Origin: an uncultured Eubacteriales bacterium
Lineage (GTDB): Bacteria; Bacillota; Clostridia; Oscillospirales; Acutalibacteraceae
Direction: 5' to 3'
Length of the DNA: 63,059 bases
Assembly: GCA_934464585.1 (NCBI GenBank)
Contig: CAKSJY010000008.1
Location: 1 to 63,059 of the forward strand
The translations under genes and the position numbers were made by a program. Each line of letters begins with the position of its first letter. The stretch's first letter is position 1. The notes under the pieces were generated by a model. The model was given only the letters and a program-made list of their open reading frames with translations. It was not told the DNA's origin and ran no database searches. Shown here in pieces: positions 18,005 to 27,403 of this stretch.

Positions 18005-20226
18005 TACAATTCCTCCTTTGAAAGCTGAGATAGAGCAATTTCTCTATAAGTATCACACGTTTGTAGTAATTCCTTATGAGTTCCTTTACCCACAATTTTT
18101 CCTTCGTCCAATACTATTATCTGCTCTGCATCCATTATAGTGCTAACTCTTTGAGCAACTATTAATACTGTAGCATTTTTTGTGTATTTTACAAGTGCCT
18201 TTCTAAGTAATGCGTCTGTTTTGAAATCCAACGCAGAAAAACTATCATCAAAAATATAAACCTTTGCCTTTTTTACAAGTGCTCTGGCAATAGATAAACG
18301 TTGCTTTTGTCCACCGGAAACATTCGAACCACCCTGAGATATAGTAGCATTATATTTGCCATCACATTTATCAATAAATTCAGTAACTTGTGCTACCTCC
18401 GCAGCATCCTTTATATCAATATCATTTGCATCTTTTTTGCCATAAGTTATGTTAGAGGCTATAGTCCCTGAAAATAATATACCTTTTTGTGGAACATATC
18501 CGATATCATAATGTAAACTCCTTTGCTCTATCATCTTTATATTGGTGCCACCTAAAAGAATTTCACCCTCTGTTGGATCATAAAATCTCGGAATTAAGTT
18601 AACCAATGTAGATTTACCCGAACCCGTTGAACCTATAAATGCAGTCGTCTGGCCAGGTACTGCAGTAAAGTTAATATTACTTAGGACATAATCATCTGCT
18701 CCACCATATTTAAATGAAACATTCTTAAATTCTATTTTTCCACTATGGTTTTGAGCAAGTTTAACAGGATGTTTTTCATCCTTAACACTTACATCTGTAT
18801 ATATAACCTCTGCTATTCTGTCTGCAGATACTTCCGCTCTTGGAATTAAAATAAATATCATAGATATAACTAGGAATGATGTCATGATTTGTATAGCATA
18901 TTGCATAAATGCCATCATATCCCCAACTTGCATATTTGACTTTGAGATTTCACCCGCACCTATCCATACTATTAAAAGTATAAATATATTCATAACAAAC
19001 ATCATTAACGGCATTAGCAGTGAAATAATCCTATTAACAAATCTATTTGTATTTGTTAGATCTGTATTTGCTTTATCGAAACGATTTTCCTCAAACTTTT
19101 GAGTACCAAAGGCTCTTATTACCATCATACCATTTAAATGTTCGTTTGTAACAAGATTTAGTCTATCTATAAGTTTCTGAATAAGCTTAAACTTAGGAAG
19201 TGCTATAGAAAATATCACAGCTATAAATCCCAATATAATTATAACACTAAGGGCAATTATCCAGCCCATTGAATCACACTTTTCAAGTGCCATGATTGTA
19301 CCACCTATACCCATAATAGGAGCATAGCATATCATTCTTATACCCATCATGATAAGCGTTTGAATTTGTGTTATATCATTGGTAGTCCTTGTTATTAATG
19401 ATGCAGTTGAAAAATGGTCAAATTCGTTGTTTGAAAAGCTTTGAACCTTTTTAAATACATCCCTTCTAAGCACTTTAGATACACCCGAAGAAATTCTTGA
19501 TGACAAAAAGCTAACTAAAATTGTCGCAATTGCACCAAGCACTGTTAATGCAAGCATATACAAACCTATTTTTATTGTATACCTGTTTTGTAGTGCACTT
19601 AAGTCAACACCAATCCCCGTATATAGCTTCTGAGTTATAACAGTTGCAATTTGTTCTCTTAATTCAGCATCAACATTTTCAGCACTAGAAATATAACTAT
19701 CAATTGCAGACTTAGGTAAACTTTCTAATATCGGAGACATCTTATGCATATCCTCAAAGCTAAGACTTGTTACATCGTCTGCATTATAGCTTCCAAAATC
19801 AGATGAAAGAGATCTAAGCGAAATTATTATCGCCATTGTGCTTTTGGAATAAATCTTGCTTAACTCCTCTGTTGATGTTTTATGATCTTTCTTTAATACA
19901 TAAATACTTTCATCTGCCAACAAAGGGTATTTTTTTAAATAATCATTATAGGTATTTGTTATTTTACCAGTTTGAACATAGCTATAATTTTGGCTAAAGG
20001 TATCTTTGTCCTGGTCACTCATAAATGTAGTTATTAAGTTATAACCGTTGTCACTTATTACTTCAGGTGCCGAATATTCTATGCCCTTTCTTTGTATTCC
20101 AACATTTACAATATCCGACATTAAGTTTGGCAGACTTAAATCGCACATTGCCTGACCAAACAAAAGTATAACACAAAATATTATCGACAATATGTATGGC
20201 TTTAAATATTTTGCTAGCTTTATCAT
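18004..20226 (-). CDS. ABC exporter subunit with degenerate ATP site and extracytoplasmic insert
   Basis: A 740-residue half-transporter, about 120-150 residues longer than usual because of an insert between the first two membrane helices (about residues 40-215), expected to lie outside the membrane. The ATPase domain has Walker A GSTGSGKST (about 532) and signature NVSGGQKQR, but Walker B reads YIFDDSFS, with Asp replacing the catalytic Glu, and the switch reads VAQRVS, with Gln replacing His. Such asymmetry is the rule in heterodimeric exporters such as TM287/288 and BmrCD, where one site only binds ATP. GGAGGG precedes the ATG. It is the first gene of the pair. Confidence 0.92.
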   Translation of the reverse strand: MIKLAKYLKPYILSIIFCVILLFGQAMCDLSLPNLMSDIVNVGIQRKGIEYSAPEVISDNGYNLITTFMSDQDKDTFSQNYSYVQTGKITNTYNDYLKKYPLLADESIYVLKKDHKTSTEELSKIYSKSTMAIIISLRSLSSDFGSYNADDVTSLSFEDMHKMSPILESLPKSAIDSYISSAENVDAELREQIATVITQKLYTGIGVDLSALQNRYTIKIGLYMLALTVLGAIATILVSFLSSRISSGVSKVLRRDVFKKVQSFSNNEFDHFSTASLITRTTNDITQIQTLIMMGIRMICYAPIMGIGGTIMALEKCDSMGWIIALSVIIILGFIAVIFSIALPKFKLIQKLIDRLNLVTNEHLNGMMVIRAFGTQKFEENRFDKANTDLTNTNRFVNRIISLLMPLMMFVMNIFILLIVWIGAGEISKSNMQVGDMMAFMQYAIQIMTSFLVISMIFILIPRAEVSADRIAEVIYTDVSVKDEKHPVKLAQNHSGKIEFKNVSFKYGGADDYVLSNINFTAVPGQTTAFIGSTGSGKSTLVNLIPRFYDPTEGEILLGGTNIKMIEQRSLHYDIGYVPQKGILFSGTIASNITYGKKDANDIDIKDAAEVAQVTEFIDKCDGKYNATISQGGSNVSGGQKQRLSIARALVKKAKVYIFDDSFSALDFKTDALLRKALVKYTKNATVLIVAQRVSTIMDAEQIIVLDEGKIVGKGTHKELLQTCDTYREIALSQLSKEEL

Positions 20227-20519
20227 TATATTCCCTCCAATTTACTTTATAGTAGCACTAAACTCTTTTAAATTTTGTATGAAACACAAAATTATAAAAT
20301 AGATATTAATAGCAACTCTGATATCTAAGGACTCTATGTCTATCGCTAACAGCAATCAGTACTTTAGAATACTTAAATATAAAATATACATCGATACATA
20401 ACATTATAATCACTTTTGCAAAATATTACAATCATTTTTAACCTACGTATCCCAAAAATTTAATAAATGCAAAAAAATCCTTACGCAACCAAATATCATA
20501 TATAGCTACGAAAGAATTC

Positions 20520-21035
20520 TTAAATCCTGTATATACAGTTAGTCTCCGAACCATTACAAAGCACAAGTACCGCTATACTTGCTAAAAGCGGATATATTGC
20601 TATTTGCTCATTTAAATCTACAACGATTTCATGGGGTAGTATTAATTCTCCATCTACACTTCGCACATTTCTTTGAAGACTTATAACTGCCCTTAGATTA
20701 TTTAAACTAGATAAACTGATAGTATCTCTCGATGAAGTACCACATGTCACAGCAAAAACATTTATATTTTTTAGTATAGAGGCAGCATTACAGCTGTATG
20801 ATGGAAGAATAGCTAAAAATTCGGAAGGTATTATTATATTATCTTGAAACTGCAAATTACTTTTAAATACAAATATACCTTTAGTACTTTCAAAACTACT
20901 TATATCACATTCATTATAGTCAAAGACACAACAATCTTCTATTTTCCCATATGCCTTTCCAGCCTTCAACATCCTTTTTACTGCACTGTTTATACTTAAG
21001 TCTTTGTCGTTACCGTACAATATAATAGGTATCAT
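20520..21035 (-). CDS. Hypothetical protein, 171 residues
   Basis: I do not recognise this protein. It has a mixed alpha-beta character, no signal peptide and only a mildly hydrophobic segment near the C-terminus (AIYPLLASIAVLVL). Start: the ATG at 21035 has AGGAG 11 bases upstream; the in-frame GTG at 21044 is only two bases from that site and is less likely. It stands alone between the ABC exporter and the dehydratase-activase genes, with about 290 gene-free bases on its 3' side. The visible start signal and frame length support a real gene. Confidence 0.6.
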   Translation of the reverse strand: MIPIILYGNDKDLSINSAVKRMLKAGKAYGKIEDCCVFDYNECDISSFESTKGIFVFKSNLQFQDNIIIPSEFLAILPSYSCNAASILKNINVFAVTCGTSSRDTISLSSLNNLRAVISLQRNVRSVDGELILPHEIVVDLNEQIAIYPLLASIAVLVLCNGSETNCIYRI

Positions 21036-21176
21036 AACACACACCGCTCCTATTTATATCTTTGTGTAACCTATTATTTACATTTAGGCTATTCCTATAC
21101 ACCTAATTTACTAAAAATTTGCAACTAATTCTATAAAATTTATAATGTTAGTAGATTACTAAGCTACATACTAACC

Positions 21177-21215
21177 AATAAGGCACCGAAATATAATTTC
21201 GGTGCCTTATTGCAT
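21177..21215 (-). terminator. Terminator after the dehydratase-related gene
   Basis: A perfect 15-base inverted repeat (21177-21191 and 21197-21211) with a five-base loop lies 76 bases beyond the stop of the leftward gene ending at 21287. Confidence 0.85.
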
Positions 21216-21286
21216 TATATATTAATATAAATTATTTTTAGGTCTTGCGCCCTAGCCTACAAAAAATTATAACCACAAGTCTACTA

Positions 21287-22645
21287 CTATTTTAAATCTA
21301 AGGCTAATCCCGCTTCTCTCGTTACACTGCTTTCTTCATTTTGTAAAACAGTTTTACTACTATTAGAAGGTTTCGTATCACTTAATAAATGTTCTTTTGC
21401 AATACTTAACATAAGCTTTATTCTATTTTCCTGATTAACCTTCGGTGAACCCGGATCGTAGTCAATCGCAACAATGTTTGCCCTTGGATCTACCTCTTTA
21501 ATTTTTCTTATCATACCCTTACCACATATATGGTTTGGTAAGCATCCAAATGGTTGTGTACAAACTATGTTCTCATAACCGGACTTTGTTAATTCTAACA
21601 TCTCCGCTGTCAAGAGCCATCCTTCACCCATCTTATTTCCATATCCGATTACACCATTAACAAGAGATTTAGTGTGTTGATATGCAGACGGCGGCGTAAA
21701 GAATGAATAACCCTTTATTGCATTTATCATAACAGTTTCCATCTTGGTTAGATACTGCATAAGCATATTCACAATACTATATTTTATCTTGCTTCCGCCA
21801 TAAAGTTTTATGTCTTCCAGTCTATTATCTACTTTAAACAAAGCAAAGCCCATAATCCCCGGTACACATACCTCACAGTTTTCGCTTTCCAAAAATCTCT
21901 CTAAGCCATTATTTCCTAAGCTAGAATATTTTACATATATTTCACCAACTATTCCAACCTTAACCTTCTTTTGCGGAATTATTGGTATCATTGAAAATGA
22001 TTTGCATATTTCATTAAGATTATTTTTTATATCCTTGTTGGAAAATCCCTTACTATTTTTAAATTGTAGTGTTAACTTGTTTATCCAATCAGAGACCATA
22101 CGATCGCTGTCGCCCTTATCTTTTTCATACGGTAAAACCTGGTTTTTCAAGCACATTAGCGTATCACCATATACAAGTCCCGCTATAATTCTTCTCAACA
22201 TTGGCAAGGTAAGCTTAAATCCACTATTTTTTTCAAGACCGGATAAATTTAGCGATATAACCGGAACCTTATCAAATCCCGCCGATTTCAAAGCCTTCCT
22301 TAAAAGGTGTATATAATTAGATGCTCTACATCCTCCACCTGTCTGAGTTATCATTAATGCTGTTTTATTAACATCATATTTTCCGCTTTGCAAAGCATCT
22401 ATAAATTGGCCTATAACTAAAATTGCTGGGTAGCAAGTATCGTTGTGTACATACTTTAACCCTGCCTGGGCTATTTGTGGACCATGAGTATCTAAAAGGA
22501 CAGTCTTATATCCATACATATCAAAAACATTTTTAATTATATTAAAGTGTATCGGTGCCATCATTGGTAAAAGTATAGTATAATCTTTTTTCATCTGTTT
22601 TGTAAAAAGCAATCTGCCTTTTTTATCATATTTTAATTCTTGCAT
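21287..22645 (-). CDS. 2-hydroxyacyl-CoA dehydratase-related protein (C-terminal half of split activase)
   Basis: A 452-residue protein matching the C-terminal part of the large acyl-CoA dehydratase activase-related proteins. It begins MQELKYDKKGRLLFTKQMK and keeps LLPMMAPIHF and a Cys-containing HNDTCYPAILVIGQFI segment, suited to Fe-S binding. In many genomes this part is fused to the activase domains; here it is a separate gene overlapping the previous one by 13 bases and having its own GAGGTG site seven bases from the ATG. The reaction in this family is unproven; a redox or Fe-S role is expected from homology. Confidence 0.8.
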   Translation of the reverse strand: MQELKYDKKGRLLFTKQMKKDYTILLPMMAPIHFNIIKNVFDMYGYKTVLLDTHGPQIAQAGLKYVHNDTCYPAILVIGQFIDALQSGKYDVNKTALMITQTGGGCRASNYIHLLRKALKSAGFDKVPVISLNLSGLEKNSGFKLTLPMLRRIIAGLVYGDTLMCLKNQVLPYEKDKGDSDRMVSDWINKLTLQFKNSKGFSNKDIKNNLNEICKSFSMIPIIPQKKVKVGIVGEIYVKYSSLGNNGLERFLESENCEVCVPGIMGFALFKVDNRLEDIKLYGGSKIKYSIVNMLMQYLTKMETVMINAIKGYSFFTPPSAYQHTKSLVNGVIGYGNKMGEGWLLTAEMLELTKSGYENIVCTQPFGCLPNHICGKGMIRKIKEVDPRANIVAIDYDPGSPKVNQENRIKLMLSIAKEHLLSDTKPSNSSKTVLQNEESSVTREAGLALDLK

Positions 22646-25554
22646 ATTAAGTCACCTCGTTTCTGCTTAATTGCTGAAAGCAAGCTTCTTATTCTTATTT
22701 TTACAGCACCCAAATTCGTTATCTCATCAATTTTTATTTGGGTATATATCTTGCCTGCTTCTTCTAAAATTGATCTTACCTCATCGGTTGTTATAGCATC
22801 TACCCCACATCCAAATGATACAAGTTGTATTAAATCCATGTCATCCTGATTTTGCAAGTATTTCGCTGCAGCATATAATCTTGAATGATATGTCCATTGA
22901 TTTAGGACTGTAGTTGGGAATCTTTCAACATATCTACTTACAACATCCTCAGAAATCAATGCCACACCAAAATTAGATATAAGTTTATCAATACCATGAT
23001 TTATTTCAGGATCAACATGATATGGCCTTCCTGATAAAACAATGATGTGTTTCTTTTCAATCCTTGCTTTCCTTATAATCTCATCGCCTCTTTTGCGTAT
23101 ACGAGAAATATAGTTTTCATATTCATCATAAGCAAACTTAGCAGCTCTTTTAACATCAAACAAGGTTATACCATCAAAATACTTAAGTATAATCTCGTGA
23201 AACTTATTTGGAAAATCCTTTTTGCGGTGTATCCCTACATAGTCATTAATAAACTTAGTATTTTTTATATCCTTAACATTTGCCCCTATAACCTCAGGAT
23301 AATAAGCGACAACAGGACAATTGTAGTGATTATCCCCAAGTTTTTCATCAAAGTTATAAGACATACATGGATAAAAAATTGCATCTACTCCCTGATCTAA
23401 TAACTTTTTAATATGTCCGTGTACAAGCTTAGCAGGAAAACATACCGTATCAGATGGTATTGTATTTTGACCTTCTAAATATAATTCTCTGTTGGAAATA
23501 GGAGAAGTTTCAACAGAAAATCCCAACTCTGTGAAAAACTTTGACCAAAACGGTAAAAGTTCATACATATTAAGAGCCATAGGTATACCGATAGTTCCCC
23601 TATATCCCTTAGTTTTAGAATATTTTTTCAGTTCGTTTAACTTATAGGTATATATATTAAGTGAATCATCAGCCTCATTTTTAGTTATAGGTTTTTCGCA
23701 TCTGTTTCCGCCTATATATCGCCTATTCCCCTGAAATTTATTAACAGTAAGTCTACAATGGTTATTACACAATTTACAGGTTACTACTTTTATATCATGT
23801 GTAAAATTCTCAAGTTCTTCTTTTGTTATAATCGTACTTTTTTCGTTGTTTTGTTCCTTTGCATACAATGCAGCACCGTATGCTCCCATAAGGCCTGATA
23901 TATTCGGCCTTACAACGTTTGTATTAAGCTCCGATTCAAAAGCCCTTAATACAGCATCATTGAGGAAAGTCCCCCCCTGAACAACTATACGTTTTCCAAG
24001 TTCATCAGGAGACGAAACCCTAATAACTTTATATAAGGCATTTTTTACTACACTTAAAGAAAGACCTGCAGATATATCCTCTATAGTCGCTCCGTCCTTT
24101 TGTGCTTGTTTTACAGATGAATTCATAAACACTGTACATCTTGAACCTAAGTCAACAGGATTCTTTGCAAATATTCCAAGCCTTGAAAAGTCCTCTATAG
24201 AATATCCTAAGGCATTTGCAAAAGTTTGTAAAAATGATCCACATCCTGAAGAACAAGCTTCATTTAAGAATATATTGTCTACTACTTTATTGTGAATTTT
24301 AAAGCACTTTATGTCTTGACCACCTATATCTATTACAAATTGTACATCAGGTAAAAACTCTTTTGCCGCAGTAAAATGTGCTATGGTTTCAACAACGCCA
24401 AAGTCTATTTTAAAGGCATTTTTTATCATTTCTTCTCCATAGCCTGTAGCAGCAGAAGATTTAACTTTAATATTAGGATTTATACGATATATCTCATCTA
24501 AAAAGTCCTTAATAATCGGCACCGGATTACCGCTGTTTTGCTTATAATTTTGGTAGAGAAGTGAATTATCTTCACCAATTACAGCAATCTTCACAGTAGT
24601 TGAGCCCGCATCAATACCTATATATGTATCCTTATCATAATTCGAAAGATCTCCTATATTTACCTTGGCTTGTTCGTGTCTTTCTTTAAAGTCCTCATAC
24701 TCTTTAGCATTACTAAAAAGCGGAGCATGACTTGCAAAGTTTCCGCTTCCTTTGTAATTATTTATATTTTCTTCAAGTAAATCAAGATTTAATACCTTTT
24801 CTGCACCAAGTGCTGCACCCATAGCCACAAAGTAGAGTGAATTTTCCGGAAAAATTCCTTTTGTTTTTAACGTATTATCAAAACAATTTCTAAGTTCTGA
24901 CAAGAAGGTGAGTGGACCTCCTAGGTATACAACCTTTCCGGATATTTCTCTTCCCTGTGCAAGTCCTGCAACGGTTTGGTTAGCAACAGCGTAGAATATG
25001 CTTGCTGCTAGATCCTCTTTACGAGCTCCCTGATTAAGTAACGGCTGAATATCTGTTTTAGCAAAAACTCCGCATCTTGACGCAATTGTATAGATCTTTT
25101 CATGATTTTTAGAAAGATTATTCATCTCTGTTATCGGAACACCAAGTAATGTCGCCATTTGATCTATAAATGCACCTGTACCACCGGCACAAGATCCATT
25201 CATCCTTACTTCGGTACCACCGGACATAAATAGGATTTTGGCATCTTCTCCGCCTAATTCTATTATTACATCGACATCGCCTATAAGCTTTTTAGCCGCT
25301 ATTCTTGTAGCATAAACTTCTTGTATGAAATCAACACCACTACTTTGTGCAATGCCCATACCTGCAGATCCGGATATTGCAATTTTAGCATTTCTTGCAG
25401 AAGGAACTTCAGATTTTATCTCATTTAAAATATCTATTGTTTTTTCTGTTATACGGGAATAATGCCTTTGGTATGACTTATGCAAAATCTCATTATTCTC
25501 ATTTAAAACAACACATTTAATAGTTGTGGACCCTATATCAAGACCTATCCTCAA
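22633..25554 (-). CDS. Tandem acyl-CoA dehydratase activase-like protein (BcrAD/BadFG + DUF2229)
   Basis: A 973-residue protein with two ASKHA-type ATPase domains in tandem. Domain one begins IGLDIGSTTIK and has NGSCAGGTGAF and SRCGVF. Domain two begins YIGIDAGSTTVK at about residue 311 and has EACSSGCGSF and SRCTVF. The paired cysteines correspond to those that hold the shared [4Fe-4S] cluster of 2-hydroxyglutaryl-CoA dehydratase activators. A DUF2229 region follows from about 600, with CKLCNNHCRLTV. It starts with TTG and has GGGGG seven bases upstream. The partner at 21287 completes the usual architecture. No dehydratase alpha/beta genes are nearby, so a classical activase role is not shown. 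Confidence 0.88.
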   Translation of the reverse strand: MRIGLDIGSTTIKCVVLNENNEILHKSYQRHYSRITEKTIDILNEIKSEVPSARNAKIAISGSAGMGIAQSSGVDFIQEVYATRIAAKKLIGDVDVIIELGGEDAKILFMSGGTEVRMNGSCAGGTGAFIDQMATLLGVPITEMNNLSKNHEKIYTIASRCGVFAKTDIQPLLNQGARKEDLAASIFYAVANQTVAGLAQGREISGKVVYLGGPLTFLSELRNCFDNTLKTKGIFPENSLYFVAMGAALGAEKVLNLDLLEENINNYKGSGNFASHAPLFSNAKEYEDFKERHEQAKVNIGDLSNYDKDTYIGIDAGSTTVKIAVIGEDNSLLYQNYKQNSGNPVPIIKDFLDEIYRINPNIKVKSSAATGYGEEMIKNAFKIDFGVVETIAHFTAAKEFLPDVQFVIDIGGQDIKCFKIHNKVVDNIFLNEACSSGCGSFLQTFANALGYSIEDFSRLGIFAKNPVDLGSRCTVFMNSSVKQAQKDGATIEDISAGLSLSVVKNALYKVIRVSSPDELGKRIVVQGGTFLNDAVLRAFESELNTNVVRPNISGLMGAYGAALYAKEQNNEKSTIITKEELENFTHDIKVVTCKLCNNHCRLTVNKFQGNRRYIGGNRCEKPITKNEADDSLNIYTYKLNELKKYSKTKGYRGTIGIPMALNMYELLPFWSKFFTELGFSVETSPISNRELYLEGQNTIPSDTVCFPAKLVHGHIKKLLDQGVDAIFYPCMSYNFDEKLGDNHYNCPVVAYYPEVIGANVKDIKNTKFINDYVGIHRKKDFPNKFHEIILKYFDGITLFDVKRAAKFAYDEYENYISRIRKRGDEIIRKARIEKKHIIVLSGRPYHVDPEINHGIDKLISNFGVALISEDVVSRYVERFPTTVLNQWTYHSRLYAAAKYLQNQDDMDLIQLVSFGCGVDAITTDEVRSILEEAGKIYTQIKIDEITNLGAVKIRIRSLLSAIKQKRGDLICKN

Positions 25555-25730
25555 AACATTACCCCCAAAAAATTAGTCGAATTTAATTTTTAAAAATTAT
25601 ATGTCAATTAAACAAAAAAGCTATATCTTACTATACAAAACTTTTTCTTAAAGTGGAGTATATCAATATTATTTTCTCTTGTCAAACAAAAAAGTATAAA
25701 TATGGACAAATTTCCTCTATTTTTTATGTA

Positions 25731-27254
25731 TTAAATATTCTTTTTAAGTTTTTCAGTGTTTAAATTGTCTCTTTTATCAAAAAAGTCATATAACTCATTT
25801 AATATTTCCTTAGTACCAAAAGGTTTATCACTTTCTACATTAAGTGGCATTATTGGGTCATGTACACTAAGTCTAAGCAAGAACCAACCATTATTATCAT
25901 TTTTATTAAATTTAACCCTTATGCCCTCATAGTTATTTGGCTCTATGGAAAAACCTTCTTTATTTAATATATATGTCCTTAAATCAGAAATAATTTGTTC
26001 TCCGACCTGTTTAAAATCCTGAGATAAAATTGGAAGCCTTATCTCAACACTATCCTTAGGCTGGGGCAATTTTTCTAAAAGTTCAAATAAAGATTTGCCT
26101 TGTACCCTTAAATTTACAAACTTAATAATTATTTTAGTAACCAAGTATGCACCGTCATCAAGAAAATAATTTTCTCTTAAAGCGGCATGGCCCGATGTCT
26201 CTATAGCAAGCGGACAATTTTCTCCTTCTTCATTTAATCTTTTAGCCTCATTAATTACATTTTTATATCCTCTTTTAAATCTATGATGTTTACCAGCCAA
26301 AACATTTTCAATAAAGTATTTTACTCCATCGGAAGTTATAGAATCTGTTACAATTGTTCCCCCATCATTACCTTCTAACGCAATCGCTGCAGCTATTGCC
26401 ACCAATGTGTTTCTTGATATTTCGTTTCCGTTTGAATCGACGGCCCCCGCTCTGTCGACATCGGTATCAAAAATTATACCTAAATCAGCTTTGTTATCAA
26501 TTGTAGCCTGTTTTATAGACTCCATAGCTTCCTTATTTTCGGGGTTTGGTATATGGTTTGGGAACATACCATCGGGATCTAAAAATTTACTTCCTGTAAT
26601 ATCTGCCCCTAAAGGCTTTAAAACATCATAAGCATAAAAGCCCCCTACTCCGTTTCCGGCATCCACTACAATTTTTAAACCTTCAAGCGGTTTATCATTA
26701 TTTTGCGAATTTATCCCGCTACAAATAATTTCTCTAAGATGCTTAGCATACTGCTTAATATAATCTACTTTTTCATATTTTCCCGGCTGAGTTTTTTCAG
26801 GAAAACTTTCATTTTGAGCATATTCCAAAATTTTCTCTATATCTTGTGAATTTAATGCCCCATCCTTAACAAAAAATTTTAGACCATTTCTATTAAACGG
26901 ATGATGACTTGCCGTGATTTCAATTGCAGCATCACAATGTAAATCCATAGTCGACATAAACATCGCAGGGGTTGATGCTAAAGAACAATCATATACATTA
27001 ATTCCAATAGATCGCAATGTATCTACTAAAACATTTTTTATTCTATTTGCTGAAATTCTGGAATCATGTCCAATTGCTACACAAATATCATTAGTTTCTT
27101 TTTTAGAAAACTCTGAAATCCATAATCCAAATCCCATAACTATTTTATGTATAGTTTCATCATCTAAATTTATTTCTTCATTTTCTACACCACTACAGGC
27201 TATACCTCTGATATCTGTCCCACTTTTAAACTGTCTCCAATATTTATTAAGCAT
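25731..27254 (-). CDS. Phosphohexomutase (phosphomannomutase/phosphoglucomutase)
   Basis: A 507-residue alpha-D-phosphohexomutase interconverting sugar 1- and 6-phosphates. Four-domain landmarks: the phosphoserine loop TASHHP (Ser116), which differs from the common TASHNP, the metal-binding loop DTDVDRA (about 264), the sugar-binding ETSGHAA, and a C-terminal domain. GAGGAG lies nine bases before the ATG. It is a single gene with its own promoter. A second, PgcA-like mutase is encoded at 37646, so this one may serve another sugar, for example mannose; the specificity is not readable. Confidence 0.88.
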   Translation of the reverse strand: MLNKYWRQFKSGTDIRGIACSGVENEEINLDDETIHKIVMGFGLWISEFSKKETNDICVAIGHDSRISANRIKNVLVDTLRSIGINVYDCSLASTPAMFMSTMDLHCDAAIEITASHHPFNRNGLKFFVKDGALNSQDIEKILEYAQNESFPEKTQPGKYEKVDYIKQYAKHLREIICSGINSQNNDKPLEGLKIVVDAGNGVGGFYAYDVLKPLGADITGSKFLDPDGMFPNHIPNPENKEAMESIKQATIDNKADLGIIFDTDVDRAGAVDSNGNEISRNTLVAIAAAIALEGNDGGTIVTDSITSDGVKYFIENVLAGKHHRFKRGYKNVINEAKRLNEEGENCPLAIETSGHAALRENYFLDDGAYLVTKIIIKFVNLRVQGKSLFELLEKLPQPKDSVEIRLPILSQDFKQVGEQIISDLRTYILNKEGFSIEPNNYEGIRVKFNKNDNNGWFLLRLSVHDPIMPLNVESDKPFGTKEILNELYDFFDKRDNLNTEKLKKNI

Positions 27255-27298
27255 TCAACCGCACTCCTCAATTTATTTAAAAATTTACATTTATATCT

Positions 27299-27327
27299 AT
27301 TATATATAAAAAGTGTATATTTGTCGA
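27299..27327 (-). promoter_or_regulatory. Putative promoter of the phosphohexomutase gene
   Basis: On the minus strand TCGACA (27327-27322), 17-base spacer, TATAAT (27304-27299), about 45 bases before the start codon. Confidence 0.55.
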
Positions 27328-27351
27328 TTATCGACTACTATATATTTTAAC

Positions 27352-27392
27352 ATCAAAAGAGCCCTTATCTAATGATAAAAGCTCTTTTCTGC
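27352..27392 (-). terminator. Terminator after the EF-G-like gene
   Basis: AAAAGAGC (27355-27362) pairs with GCTCTTTT (27381-27388), with an inner TTATC/GATAA stem. On the minus strand it lies 15 bases past the stop at 27404 and ends in TTTT. Confidence 0.8.
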
Positions 27393-27403
27393 AATTTTAA
27401 GAA

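Noticed and set aside
18004..18006. Apparent frameshift at the junction of the two ABC genes
   Set aside because: The TAATG overlap with a GGAGG site is a normal coupled start; both proteins are complete.
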